Assembly: GCA_963920765.1 (NCBI GenBank)
Contig: OY987249.1
Location: forward strand, 6,926,188 to 6,990,187
Direction of reading: 5' to 3'
Length of the DNA stretch: 64,000 nucleotides
DNA from: Ulota crispa
Taxonomy: Eukaryota > Streptophyta > Bryopsida > Orthotrichales > Orthotrichaceae
Numbering within the stretch: the stretch's first letter is position 1; the number at the start of each line of letters is the position of its first letter. Positions 35,103 to 46,918 of this stretch are shown here, piece by piece. A model generated the notes under the pieces. The model was not told where the DNA came from. It did not search any database and saw only the letters and a program-made list of their open reading frames with translations. The position numbers and the translations under genes are program-made.

Positions 35103-35329
35103 TTAACTTTAACCAAGCACCACTATAGTTAGGTGTAATATGATGGTAAACACCAAGCCCATGCCGATGTTTGAACTCATGTTTGCTACATTGGCCGTAC
35201 CAAGTCCAAAGCCACTACACCATGATATGCTTTTGGTGTAATGATTTAGTACTCTGGACTAACATGTAAGTGCAAACTTAATTTCATGATTTTATTATTT
35301 TAGCGTTCTTTATTTAAATTTCACCAAAG

Positions 35330-35615
35330 TGCATTTACGACTGGGAACTACACTGAATATTGCGTTTAGGTTGTCCCACGCTAATTTTTTGACATTTCAC
35401 ACTATATAAACATTTATTGCTGTTACAATATTTTTTATTAAAAATTATTGTAATAAACCATTTTTAGAGGGCCTATAAATAACAACGAAGTTGCAAAAAG
35501 ATAAACTAGTGACTTTCAAGGCATAAATCATGTGAAAATCTAAATATATAATGAGTTGCGAGGACCTCCAAGTGACCAAGTGATGAGTCATGAAATAACT
35601 TACCAAAGTAAGGCA
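35330..35615. repeat. Dispersed repeat, copy 2
   Basis: Relative of 16180-16475 in the same orientation, sharing CTAATTTTTTGACATT, TTGCAAAAAGATAAACTAG and TGATGAGTCATG. The two copies are substantially diverged. Confidence 0.6.
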
Positions 35616-36309
35616 ACCTAAATGCAATATTCAATGTACATTGCAAAATAAAAATACTGTTTTGAAGGCCATTGAATACTTTATTTTGAAAACGTCAAAA
35701 AATTTGGGTTTGTAAATTGGTTGATTTAAATACCTCTCATCAAATGCTAGCTGACTTCCAAGTAATTGAGGGGGCTCTTAAAATCAAGTCCAAAAAAAAA
35801 ACTCAACAAAAGGACGGCGATCTTGATAAAAAATTTGATGCCTTTCATATGATAATATTTCCACGTCACACTTTTTTTTGTATATTAGAAGATCAAGATC
35901 AAACTTGGTATTCCAGGCCTTTTCCGGGATGCATTGAGAATGCTCTTAGAGCATACCCAATCCAGCCATAACAAAGGCATGGAAAAAGTTGTTAGATGGT
36001 GCCTAACTATAGGAAAATTAGAGGGCAGGGGCTCTTCCCATCGTGCCATCCGCAATGCACATAGAGTTCTAACACTTTGTGAACACAATTATTTGTTATC
36101 TATGTCTTTTTTAAGTGTTAATGTGAGGAAATTCATATAAAAGTATCTAAAATTGCATCAAAGTAAAGGAATTAGACACTTTTGAGTGTTACTCAAGACT
36201 CTCCAAAGAGAGCAAATATGTAAGGGAGGGGCTCTCATGTGAAGAGCCTTGAAACATGCAATTGCAAATAATTGCTACATTGGAGCATTGATTTTCACTC
36301 AAGCCCGGT
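35616..36309. other. Intergenic, nothing recognised
   Basis: Contains one ATGCTCTTAGAGCAT palindrome near 35940, which also occurs in the repeat at 37608-37726. No gene supported. Confidence 0.4.
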
Positions 36310-36313
36310 TTAA

Positions 36314-36624
36314 AGTAGGAACACCCATAAGCGTGAGTCCAAGGGTTTTGAACATGATGATTATTAATAAACATCTAGAAAATTATAGGATTCTATTAGC
36401 AACAAAAAAATAATGAGTTTGCACTTTTGAATGAATTATTTGGATATTGTGAGAATATGTTGTGAATTTTTTAAGGGCAAACTGCCATTGTACCCACAAC
36501 CAACACTAAGGTTTCATGTTCACATGTTGTACATCCTTGTCATTACATCTATTTACTTCCAAAGATTTTCCAAGATTTAGAGGTGATGGTTATGGGGATC
36601 CTCACGTGGATGGGTGCTCCTACC
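36314..36624 (+). mobile_element. GGTAGGAGCACC MITE, copy 3
   Basis: About 311 bp, the same orientation as 7521-7833 and very similar across the interior. TTAA lies on both sides (36310-36313 and 36625-36628). It is separated by only a few bases from the TTAA-flanked element that follows. Confidence 0.75.
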
Positions 36625-36636
36625 TTAACCCTTTAA

Positions 36637-37170
36637 CCCCTAAAAGCCCAAGAGGGTAAGGGCAAAACATAGATGTGTTATAAAATGGTACTTTTGTAAC
36701 TTTGATGAAGTTTGCTTCAAAAGAGAAAATAAGAATCATAATGTTTAGTATTATCCATACAGTCAAACACTCAAAAAAAAGGTTTGGGTTTTCATGTAAT
36801 GAATTTAGAAGCACTTACCATTTGATATTCACCAAAATTACAAATTTTACTCATAGATTTCAAAATTTGGTATGATTGGTTAAAAATAGACATTCTATCA
36901 TAAACTTCAAAAATGCAATCTTTTGAAAGGACAGAACATCCTTAGTTTCCCAAAATAGTAAATTTAACAACACTAGCAAATATTGAAGTGTTTGTCTTTG
37001 AAAATTTCTCCTTGGTGGAGTTTAACTTGGATTGACATGATTCAAGTTAAGTTGGAAAGTAAACTTGATTTTCTTTTACAAAAAAATATTTTTTTGAATA
37101 TGTTTTTCATCTTGGGCTATCCAAAAAAAACGGGTAGCGACCAAAAAATGGTCGATTGGGCGCTTAGGGG
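36637..37170. mobile_element. TTAA-flanked non-autonomous element, short
   Basis: The left end is CCCCTAAAAGCCCAAG after TTAA (36633-36636). The right end is TTGGGCGCTTAGGGG followed by TGAA, one base from TTAA. At 534 bp it is the shortest of the group. Confidence 0.55.
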
Positions 37171-37607
37171 TGAACAACCACTCAACCACTTTGTGGTCAC
37201 TTTGGCCCCTTTTCCCCAGTGTAGGAAGAGAATGGCAATGAATTTAGTGATTAGCCAAAGGGGACGTGCTTGGAGAATTGGGAAGTGAAGAGTTTAGGAC
37301 AATAACCAGACCAATCTGAGGTGGCATGTGGCTAGAGGGTTGAAAAACTAAAAGAGTACCGACTGAAAATACACTGATGAATGCAAAAAGATGGCCATAA
37401 ACACAATAGAATGAGCATAATTCATGATGCATAACACTAAACCTTGCAAGATACTTCCATCTATATGGTCAAATCTGTAGTAGACATCTGTATCAATAGT
37501 TTTAAAATTTCCCCCTAATGACCATACAAAGGATTGCCCACCCCTAGAATTGACCACAGTTGTTAAAGGGTTAGCTCTCTATACAAGCTTTTCCGCGCCT
37601 CTATTTT

Positions 37608-37726
37608 GGTTGGTTTAAGATGCTCTTAGAGCATCCCATGCAGCACGTTTAAAAAAGCGCCTGGGTTCTGGTTGGTTTAAGATGCTCTTAGAGCATCCCA
37701 TGCAGCACGTTTAAAAAAGCGCCTGG
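37608..37726. repeat. Tandem duplication, 62-bp unit
   Basis: Two copies (37608-37669 and 37670-37726, the second slightly shorter), essentially identical. Each contains the palindrome GATGCTCTTAGAGCATC. The near identity points to a recent event. Confidence 0.85.
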
Positions 37727-38648
37727 AAACTAGGTTTGCAGGGGACGAGAGCAGCAAGTAGCGCAACAGGGCGTGAAGTTCCCCTGCAACCCGAAAGGTT
37801 TGAGGGCTTGCACTTGCATTGCAACAAATCACAAGGGTACATTTGGCGTTGCAGTGTGAACAATGTTTGACATGGATCATGAAGGGGGTAAGGAGAAAGC
37901 TTAAATTTGACGTGAAAGTGGCCAAGCATGAAAAGCCTCGCTCCTGCACATGGACAAGTATAGTGCTCTTGGAGACTCAAATCGCAAAAGCCCTTATGGG
38001 TGGAACTCAAAGGGCTGTGTGTGCAGGACATGCTGCTACTGGGAATTAGGATCCCGTGGCCGGTAATTTGCAGGGCCACCGAGAAGGAAAAATGATGTAA
38101 AATAATTTCATCCATCCACACGAAACATCATTATGGCCCGTAAGGCCGTAAAGAGGACCACTATTGTACAAACCTTTTTTCGCCGCCGAAGGGGCCGGCG
38201 TCGACGCGTCCGACGGGCCCACACGATGTCACCGTCATCACAGCCCACCACAAACGCCCTGCACGTACAAACGCAAACAACATGCACTCCTCAGCACAAA
38301 TTAGGGTTTCACGCATTCAGCCAATTCCCAATTCTTTCCGTGCTACCCCGGCCAATCCCCAACTCCGTTACATATCCACGTCGTTGCTGCTTCTGGCGAA
38401 ATTCCGTCCCCTACCGATTGGGAGGCATGTCGGTGTAGCTAGGGCGAAAGTCGTGCTGTCCACGGTGGTGTAGTGCTTGCCACGGCATCGCTCTCGGAAT
38501 CGCTAGTCATCGAGACAAGTGATGGTGGTCAGCATTGTCAGAGCAATTTGATGTCGGATTGAAGGAGGATTTGGTCGGGAATGTTTTGATGGGAGTCGGT
38601 TCTTTGACGAGAATTGATTGCTGTACTGGACTTAGCTGCTGCGGGACT
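37727..38648 (+). promoter_or_regulatory. Upstream region and leader of Hsf copy 2
   Basis: GC content rises sharply from about 38130 (CGCCGCCGAAGGGGCCGGCG). Scattered matches to the leader of copy 1 appear from roughly 38420 onward. No clear TATA box or heat-shock-element array was identified. Short frames here have no domains. Confidence 0.4.
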
Positions 38649-40550
38649 TCTGTTTCTTTCCGAGGGGTTTGTCGGGAATTGAGGGCATGGAGGGGTCGCG
38701 GGAGTGATCCGTGGCAGGGAGAACCATGGTGTCGCAGGTGGTGAAGGCGGATCCGCATTGGCCTTCCTTGGAAGAGAGCATGGGGCAGGACCGGATGAGT
38801 TCGGATGTGGTGCCGACGTTGTCCGGCGTGGTGGGCGGGCAGGCGCCGCAGCCCATGGACGGGTTGCAGAGCACGGCGCCCCCGCCGTTTCTGACGAAGA
38901 CGTACGACATGGTGGACGACCCGGCGACGGACATGGTGGTGTCGTGGAGCAGCGGCAACAACAGCTTCATCGTGTGGAACCCGCCGGATTTCGCCCAGGA
39001 GCTGCTGCCGAAGTATTTCAAGCACAACAACTTTTCGAGCTTCGTGCGGCAACTGAACACCTATGTAAGTCGGGGTGCTGGTGGTGGTGTGGAGGTCCGA
39101 GAGAGGACGATGAGGCATGGTCGATGTAGCGAGAGCGCAGTAGAGGCATGAGGTGGCGGTGTCAGAATCGTGGCACGGTCCTGTTTTGAGAGCGGAGGGT
39201 GTGAATTGGAGGTGGCAAACCCTAGCTAGTGAAACATGTTAGGCTGTGTGATAGTGGACGCAGAGTCGGCCGATGGCCGACGAGAGCAGTGGCGTTTTGG
39301 TGCTGAATTTTGAGCAGGGGAGGAGGGGCGTTGTCATGCTTTTTTTCGTGTATCCAGTTGGCATGCGCCTTGGAGCAGGTCGAGGGCGTGGAGGTAGTTT
39401 GTGCTGGAAATTGGAGAGTTCTTGACTTGGAGGCTGATGTTGATGGCACGCGGTTGATGGAAATGGGTGCAGGGCTTCCGGAAGGTGGATCCGGATCGGT
39501 GGGAGTTTGCGAACGAGGGGTTTTTGCGGGGGAGACGCGATCTGCTGCGGAGCATCCATCGGCGGAAACCGGCGACGCATTCGCAGCCATCGACACAGCC
39601 GCAGCACCAGCACCAGCATCAGCACCAGCAGCTGCTGAGCGAGCAGGGGCCGATGGGGGCGTGCGTGGAGGTGGGGAAGTTCGGGCTGGAAGGGGAGATC
39701 GAGATGCTGAAGAGGGACAAGAACGTGCTGATGGCGGAGCTGGTTCGACTGAGGCAGCAGCAGCAGAACACGGACCGGGAGATGCAGGTACGAGAATGTG
39801 GTAACAAGAGGCAGATTGTTTATTGAGCATCTGTCTTCATGTGGTCTGCAGAGTCGTTGCTTATGTTACGATAGTGCATGCGGCAATTGCCTCACTGGAT
39901 TGTGTTATGTATGTGGAGGTCTGAGCAAGGTACTCGAGATGTCTTTGTTGACGTGCTTGCTGAGGAATGCGAAACCTTGTGTTCAGGGGATGGGCCAACG
40001 GCTGCTGAAAACGGAGAGCCGACAGCAGCACATGATGTCGTTTCTGGCGAAAGCGATGCAGAACCCGAGCTTTCTGGCGCAGCTGATGCAGCAGTCGGAG
40101 AGCAAGAGGCTGGCAGCGAGCGTGCGAAAGAAGCGGCGGCTGCCGAAGCAAGACTCGATGAGCGCGGACGATTCGATGAGCTCGGGGGACACGACGGCGA
40201 ACAACCAGATCGTGGCTTTCCAGTCGAGCGCGGCAGCGGAGTCGAACGCGGCTCGGTCGTTGATAATGCAGTTCTTCAACTCGTCGCAGGACGCATCGGC
40301 TCCCGGGCTGGACAGCGGGCCTCTGGAGGCGCTGTTCAGGGACCTGGGGTCGGCGCCTTCGGGGCCGGACGTGGGTGCACTGAACCGGCAGTCAGGCGTG
40401 ACGCTGACTGAGATGAACGCGGGAGGGATGGAGGAGGGATATGGCAGTCCCGTGGTGATGGATGGGTCAATGGAACACTCACATTCGGATCTGCCAATGC
40501 CTCCACATCTGGCAGCGCGAATCCCTAGGCTAGAAGGTATGTTGCTGTAT
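38649..40550 (+). repeat. Large inverted repeat, right arm (Hsf)
   Basis: Inverted copy of 23608-25509, 1902 bp without a visible difference. It covers the last 77 bases of the leader, exons 1-3, introns 1-2 and the first 14 bases of intron 3. Confidence 0.9.
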
Positions 40551-41858
40551 TGTAGTCAGTGAAAATATTTTGGATGAAGTGGCCTTAGCTTTTTTTCTAG
40601 GCGTAAAATGGTTGAGTAGCAAGGATGGCTATATTTTGTTTACAAATGTAAAGTTGGATGCTTTCAACCTTTCATCAAAGTTAAATCTCATGATGGTTTT
40701 GTGAGAAAGTAGAATATTGCACTAGTAGGATGAGGCGACATCAAGTGGAACCCTAAAATCCGGGGCCTTTACTCCCAAACCCGTATATAAAAGTTGGCTA
40801 AATATTTTACGTTTTTTCAAAAAGTACTATAGAACAGTTAGCCACACCAATTTTGGTGTAGCAAAAAAGCGATAATTAGCACAAAACATTTTCACTGATT
40901 GTAGTTGTGTTATCTGCTTAGCTTGGGGTATGTTCACACTCGGTGTTAAGAGTGATAATAATGAAGGAAAATTAGATGCATTTGGACACACCTTCAGACT
41001 GCATTGATATTGCTAATACCCCTGCTTATACCAAGTGTGGACATATCCTTAGTTTGAAGTAGTGTGCTTAGGCCCACTAGTGCTGGACTCACTTTATGAG
41101 GGCTGATTCTCTGCTTCATCGGTTTCCTTGATTTCTTTTCAGGGTAGTTTGTTTCTTGATTGTGGAAGTTCATGTTAGCGATGTGGTTATTGGGTGTTTT
41201 CTACTGCACCTGCTATTAAAATGACTAGTGTGAAGGATATTGTTAGTTTCTTATGGGTTTCCGAGCTGCACATTATGAAAGTAGTTGTGGATGAACGCCG
41301 GTGAGGTTTAGATATAGTGAAGATGAATTCTGGTAAGGTAATTTGGGGTTAGTTTTTGGGAAAGGATGACCTCTTGTGGAATATGGACCTTGTTTTTTAC
41401 CAGGACGATTTACTGATCGTTGGGCTCTGTTTGGACCAGGTGTGCTCAGTAAGGAGAACAGTGGCAAATACTTGAGCGGGGAAGTTAAACCCGAGGATCT
41501 CTTTGGAGAACCGATGGAGTTTCATGCCGATGGAGGCAGATTTATATCCGATGGCGAGGAAGGGATTTCAAACATGGGTAGCCCAGGTATGTCAGGTGCG
41601 AATGATATATTTTGGGAGCAGTTCTTAAGCGAGACTCCATCAGCAGCAGATCAGGAAGTAGATCAGGAATTAGAGCAGGAACTGGAGCAGGAGTTAGGGT
41701 TAGGCGCTGACAGCAGTGAAGCAGATGGAGACGAAGAATTGGAGAATTCCGTGGAGATCTTAGGTGATGAAGATGGTGGAGAAGCGAAAGACTGGTGGTC
41801 GAAGAAGCCACTTGTTGACCAGCTGTCTGTTAGAATGGGGCAGCTTGCACCTGGGTAG
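38726..41858 (+). CDS. Heat-shock transcription factor, class A1 (copy 2)
   Basis: Paralogue of the minus-strand Hsf at 22816-25432. Exons 38726-39064, 39473-39787, 39987-40536 and 41440-41858 give 540 residues. Residues 1-401 are identical to copy 1: DNA-binding domain 53-147, HR-A/B 184-252, nuclear signal 264-270. The last exon is only about 84% identical. The AHA motif [10 protein letters not shown] is at 457-466, and the C-terminus [11 protein letters not shown] is kept. The QELE repeat has one extra four-residue unit here. Intron 3 (903 bp) is longer than in copy 1 (399 bp) and I could not align it. Both copies keep every functional region, so both look active; divergence in activation-domain surroundings and promoters could give different regulation. 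Confidence 0.9.
40926..41048. mobile_element. Small Tourist-like MITE in Hsf copy 2 intron 3
   Basis: Ends GGGTATGTTCACACTCGGTG and AGTGTGGACATATCC, relatives of the MITE at 23490-23601 but diverged. The flanks are TTG and TTA. It lies 390 bp after exon 3, against 20 bp in copy 1, so either the intron was remodelled or the two insertions are independent. Confidence 0.7.
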
Positions 41859-42305
41859 AGACAATTTGGAATGGGTGCGGAAGAGTATGCTGTATGACAT
41901 ATGCAGGGGATTAGAGGGGCTAATTCTATTCGTCTCATTGATTTTGCTGCCTTTAGGGTAAAGCACCGTTTTGTTCCGTATATTTTTGTGACGATGACTG
42001 GAAGGGACTGTTTGTGCATTTCCATCTTGGGAGTCGGCGCAGTGTATACTAACTAGTAAATACCTTGTCCAGGTACAGTAGAATTAGGTTAGAGGTTTTA
42101 CTTCGGTATTCATGAATTGAAATGATGAATACCGGTTTTGTATCAGTAGAGTGGGCTGTGACCATTCATAAGGATTTCCTTTCACTTGTCGTGACTTACA
42201 CAGATTGAAGTCTGTACCATTCTTGGTATTAGTGATAATTTTTTGAAATTTGAAATTCGATATTCCATGTTTATCCTCAACAATTTGTCATCGTCTGCAC
42301 ATATC
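41859..42305. other. 3' region of Hsf copy 2
   Basis: Non-coding sequence after the stop, presumably the 3' UTR and spacer up to the next transposon. Confidence 0.4.
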
Positions 42306-42309
42306 TTAA

Positions 42310-43053
42310 CCCCTAAGTGACGGCCTAAGTGACGGACCTATGATCATTGCTTTTCATCTTTAGTGCCTATGACTTAATTCGTTGTCATTTGGCAACTAGA
42401 TTTGAATGAAAAAATTTAAATTTATTTTTTAGGGATGAAATTACATGTCTTTTATACTTCACAAAAAAGATAGCTTTAATTTGTGCAATGTTGTTTTTTT
42501 GAGAATTTTTGAAGAAAAAGTGAAGAAAAATCACATCAAATAGAGAATCATTTCAAAATGTCTGAAGATTTCACCATGTGTGTGTATCACAATGAAAAAC
42601 ATCATGGTGTAAACTCAATTTCTGTGTCATTTTATAATTAGAAAATAATAGATGTTGAAAATACATTTAAAGTTCAAATTGCAACAAAATATTAAATATT
42701 AGGAAAGTTTCTGAAATTCAAATTGGAGTAGAAACTAGAGTACATGTCCTTCATTTTGTTAGTGGGGCTCAAATTCAAGAAATATCATTTTTGTGGAGAA
42801 ATTTCAGATTTAGAGCAAGGAGCAACAACTTCCCAAAATACACTAAAATATCATATTTTGTGATTTTTTTTTTTTACTAACTTCTCATTAACAAAGAAAG
42901 AAACACTAACAAAACTACAAAATCAAGTGGATAGATCAACAACTCCTCATAACCCAAAATCAACAAAATATGGATGAAAATGGTTTCATACTCTCTCTAG
43001 TGCACTTTCCATTCGTTCAAGCGCCACTGAGTGGCGCCCGCAGCGTTCCTGGG
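42310..43053. mobile_element. TTAA-flanked non-autonomous element
   Basis: TTAA at 42306-42309 and 43054-43057. The left end is CCCCTAAGTGACGG and the right end GCGTTCCTGGG, a weak inverted match. The 744-bp interior is a clear relative of 56567-57301, for example GTGAAGAAAAATCACATC and a tract of T before ACTAACTTCTCAT. Confidence 0.6.
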
Positions 43054-43057
43054 TTAA

Positions 43058-45354
43058 TATAGGATAGCCTCTACTTTTCAGGTTGTGACTGTGGGCACCT
43101 TCCGCGTGTCAAGTTGTGACCTCATATGATCTGCATGAAGAAGCTCTTTTGTCCTCAAAAGGCTTGCTAGGGGAAGCATCATTATTGAGTGTTGGGTGGG
43201 TGTCTTTTTCAAGTTGGTTTGGTCTAACCCCTAAAGCCTAAATTGTCAACTTACTTAACAATTCAAAATTCTTAATTATAAAAAGGATAGCTTAAGAAAA
43301 AAAAATTGCTTAGCCCTTATAAATAATTAAAGGGTGCCCTAAAATTGGCCATTTGACCCAATTATATAATTATAGAGACCCTTTTATTTGGCCCAAGGAA
43401 TTAAATAGCCCCTTATAAATTATCCTATTGCCGCACGTGGGGTACACAACATACAAAGAGTAATTCACCCAAGCATTCAATTCGATTTTATCAACATGTT
43501 TACAAAATCTATGGTGGTTTTCTTTTTGTTGTTGCTCTAATTTTTTTTCAACAATTCTACATGGACTTTGGCTACTTTAAGCAAACAATTTTTTTATTCT
43601 CAAATAACCCAAAAGTTTGAACAAGATTATTTTGACGGTTATAGGTATTTAACATCTCAGTTTTAGTTTTTTTTTTTTTGAAAATCAAAGCTCTCTACTC
43701 ACGGCTCACGGTTTTGTACTCACAAAATAGCAATCCCTGGTCGATTTGGAAAGGTTTTTGACCTACAATTGAAAGGTTTGAGGCCAATTCAGCTTGATTC
43801 GAGTTAAATGGTCAAATTCATACTCTTGTTTTAGTGAAAATTCTCATTTAATGGAAATTGGTGAACTTTGACCTAAATCAACATGGTTATTTTTAGAGGT
43901 TTTCATTGCCTCATTTTAATGAATATGAGGGTTCCTTTTTGTCTATACTTAAACTATAGTAGTGAGAAGAGGTGCTACAAGTATAAGGTCAAAGAAATGA
44001 CCAAATTTTTGAATAGAACTGCACTACACACAATCATCAAGATAGGAGAGCATCTTCTTTACGCAAAACATCCAATCCAATCAAGAAACTCAGAAAAAAA
44101 GTTTATAGACCAAAGTCTAGAACAAGAGGTATGGAGCAAGTAATAGAATGCTTGAAGATGACAATTTCTCCAAGACAATATGAGCCTCACCTGTGCCCAT
44201 CTCAAAAACACAACAATCCAATGTTAGGTTAGGGAGGATGCAACAGGTGTCTATTGCTCATGTTGCGTGTTATAGCCTTCACAATGATACAAGCCAATAA
44301 AAAATGTGAAGCAAACTACTAGCAAAATAAAAAAAACTCCATTGAGTAACAAGATACAACACCTGTAATGCACTGGTCTGAGAAGCAGTCATGTTGCAAA
44401 ATGTATGACCAGTGACTCTGTTCCAAAAGTGTGAGAAATTAAGCCATGACTCCTAGTCTAGCAACAAAACGTGCAACTTGAGATTTAGGCAGCAAGCCTT
44501 GGTATGTGAATATTGAGTGAGAGAGCACTAAGTGGAAGACATAGCTAGGATAATTCAGAGTATGTCTGATATCCAACAATCAAAATGAGGGCAAGTAATT
44601 TGAACAAGTCATTTTTTGAGAAACTTTGGTTGTATGTAATCCCATTTGGTAAACCAACCACAGCCTTATAACAAAGTTTGTGTATACTCTATTATTGTTT
44701 TTTCCACTACCTTGATTTTGGAGATCATGTAATTACTTAGTCCAAGTAATTAAGGTTAATCATTTCATAGGTCTAATTTAAAACACCCATCCACTATTAA
44801 GTGTATATAGCCGTGTAATTATAGCGCTGCATATCTTGTATAGAAACTAGTCTGTATGTGCTAAATTTGAATATGCTAATTTTTTGAAAAAAAATCAACA
44901 TCAAATCACACATGGCACATTAGATTCTATGTCTCTGCTTAATAAAGTGCATACTAATCATAAATCCATGGTATAAAAACTCATGGCATCTGCATCTCAC
45001 TCTTTTGTAACAAAAATAGTACTAATAATAGTAACATACTAATCATAGAAGATTAATTATGTTATAGATTTTTTCAATGTATGGTATAGGAACCATTAAG
45101 TACATATCTCACTTCACCACTTTTTAATCATTTGTATATCATGATTCTAGTAACTAACCAAGGATATAGATTAGAACTAGTAAATGAACATCAAAATTTA
45201 AGTCATCCAAGGTAATGACATTATTTCAAAAAATAACAAAATTATATTAGTGGCTTTATAAGAGTCTCAAAAGTAAATCCCAAGAGCAATGCCTATTGTC
45301 ATATTCCTTTTGTTTGCAAAGTATCTAGTGGCAAATACTTGCATAGGAATAATA
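43058..45354. other. AT-rich intergenic, nothing recognised
   Basis: About 2.3 kb. A lone CTAACCCCTAAAGCCTAAA near 43224 resembles a TTAA-element end, but I found no partner. The frame at 43883-44143 shows no domain. Confidence 0.4.
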
Positions 45355-45386
45355 AATTATTATTATTATTATTATTATTATTATTT
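45355..45386. repeat. ATT microsatellite
   Basis: About ten consecutive ATT triplets. Confidence 0.95.
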
Positions 45387-45388
45387 TA

Positions 45389-45560
45389 AAAGCCTTTTTG
45401 GATCCCAAAAGGGCTCTTTACAATACTTAGACTGAGCATAAATAGGGTTGTTGGGTTCCAAATAGGGTTCCATGACTCAAAAATCAAAATTAGAAAAATA
45501 AAAATAAAAATAAAAATAAAAATTGGTGAAAAAAAAACAAAAAAGTAATTGAAAAAAGTT

Positions 45561-45596
<36 letters not shown>

Positions 45597-45710
45597 TGAA
45601 GAACCATCTAGGAATCCTAGAGAGCTTTTTACAAAGCTTGGAATGAGCACAAATAGGATTCTTGGGTTCAGAATAGGGCTATTTGACACAACATCCAAAT
45701 TTATAGAAAA
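45389..45710. repeat. Two imperfect direct repeats around a TA microsatellite
   Basis: A block at about 45389-45500 and another at 45594-45710 share GGATCC/GGAATCCT, AGGGCTCTTTACAA-like, GAGCATAAATAGG-like and TGGGTTC segments in the same order. Between them is a pure AT dinucleotide run (45565-45592). Confidence 0.6.
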
Positions 45711-46198
45711 CAAAACAAAGAATTTGAATTAAAAGAAAAAAACAAAAATAAAAAATAAATTGTGCTTCTACAACAAATGAAAATGGAACTTTGATCAAAA
45801 CACAAATTAGTTGAACCCCTATATTCCCCATCTAGGTTCCGAGTTGGTCTGTAAAGGCCACTGCATAATTTTGCAAAACAAACAAGACCGCTTCAAATAT
45901 GCTCAATGTAAAAAGTTTTATGTTGCAAAAGCATACGAAAACCAATATTTTTTAAGATTCTGCTCAATCTATTTTAGCATATGTTTGTCAAAATAATAAT
46001 TGTTAAAAAAAAGTTATTTTTTAAATAATTATGACCAAAACCAATGACATAATTTGGAGAGGTTTTTGCACCAATTGACTTTATTCTTTTGATTGTAATA
46101 TTTTAGTTTAACGTGGATATTAGACTTGGTCTTATGCTATGTATTAGACTTGGTCTTGTGCCTAAAAAATGTCATAACATTTTGAATTGTGAAATATA
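45711..46198. other. Intergenic, nothing recognised
   Basis: No supported gene. A short phrase, ATTAGACTTGGTCTT, occurs twice near 46119-46160. Confidence 0.4.
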
Positions 46199-46207
46199 TA
46201 CTAAGAA

Positions 46208-46619
46208 GGGGGACTAATATGTCTACCACACCCTTTCAGCTATTCTACCACATCTTTTGGGTAAATTTTAAATTTCTACCATTAAAGAGCTGAATTTGAG
46301 AATTTGGAATTTAGATTTGGACTTAGAGACCGTGCTTTAGTCTAAAATCATAAAAAGGTCCTAATTGGATAACACCAATGAAAAAGCTTATCTTTTTTAT
46401 GAACAAAACTAAAAGTAAATTTTTTCTCTTGAGCTAAGCTTTTTCATTGTGTGTTGTCCAATTACAACTTTTTTTTGTGGCTCTATACAAAATCAAGGTT
46501 TTAAAGTCCAAATCTAAATCCCAAATTCTCAAAGTCAATTAATTTCAGGTAGAGATCTAAAATTTACCCCGGGGGTGTGGTAGAATAGTTGAAAGGGTAG
46601 GGTAGACAAATCAAATACC
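46208..46619. mobile_element. Foldback MITE, MULE-type 9-bp target site
   Basis: A 412-bp relative of 15558-15966 in the same orientation, folding on itself. The flanking 9-mers are TACTAAGAA (46199-46207) and TACTAAAAA (46620-46628), 8 of 9 identical. This supports a Mutator-like origin for the family. No transposase. Confidence 0.8.
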
Positions 46620-46628
46620 TACTAAAAA

Positions 46629-46914
46629 TTTAGAATGAGAAATTACTTTCAAGAATTTTTTTATATAGAGCCATTGATTTATTAATTTTTATCTTCTATA
46701 TTCAAAGAAAATTTCAAAATGTTAATTGTGGAGCTTTAGACTTTTGCTAACTTTACAAAGAAGAAAAAGAGAATTGACCTAAAATTATGGATTTGACAAT
46801 CTTGATTAATATAGGACCACTTTTAGCAAAAATGAAAAGACTGTAGTATGCAATAGTGCATTGGCAACATTTGTCATAGCATCATGAATCTCTCAAAATG
46901 TTTGGATTTAAACT
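46629..46914. other. Intergenic, nothing recognised
   Basis: Short AT-rich spacer between two elements. Confidence 0.4.
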
Positions 46915-46918
46915 TTAA

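Noticed and set aside
38711-38725. Upstream GTG start for the Hsf proteins
   Set aside because: Non-ATG; ATG 38726 (and 25432 in copy 1) has a strong context.
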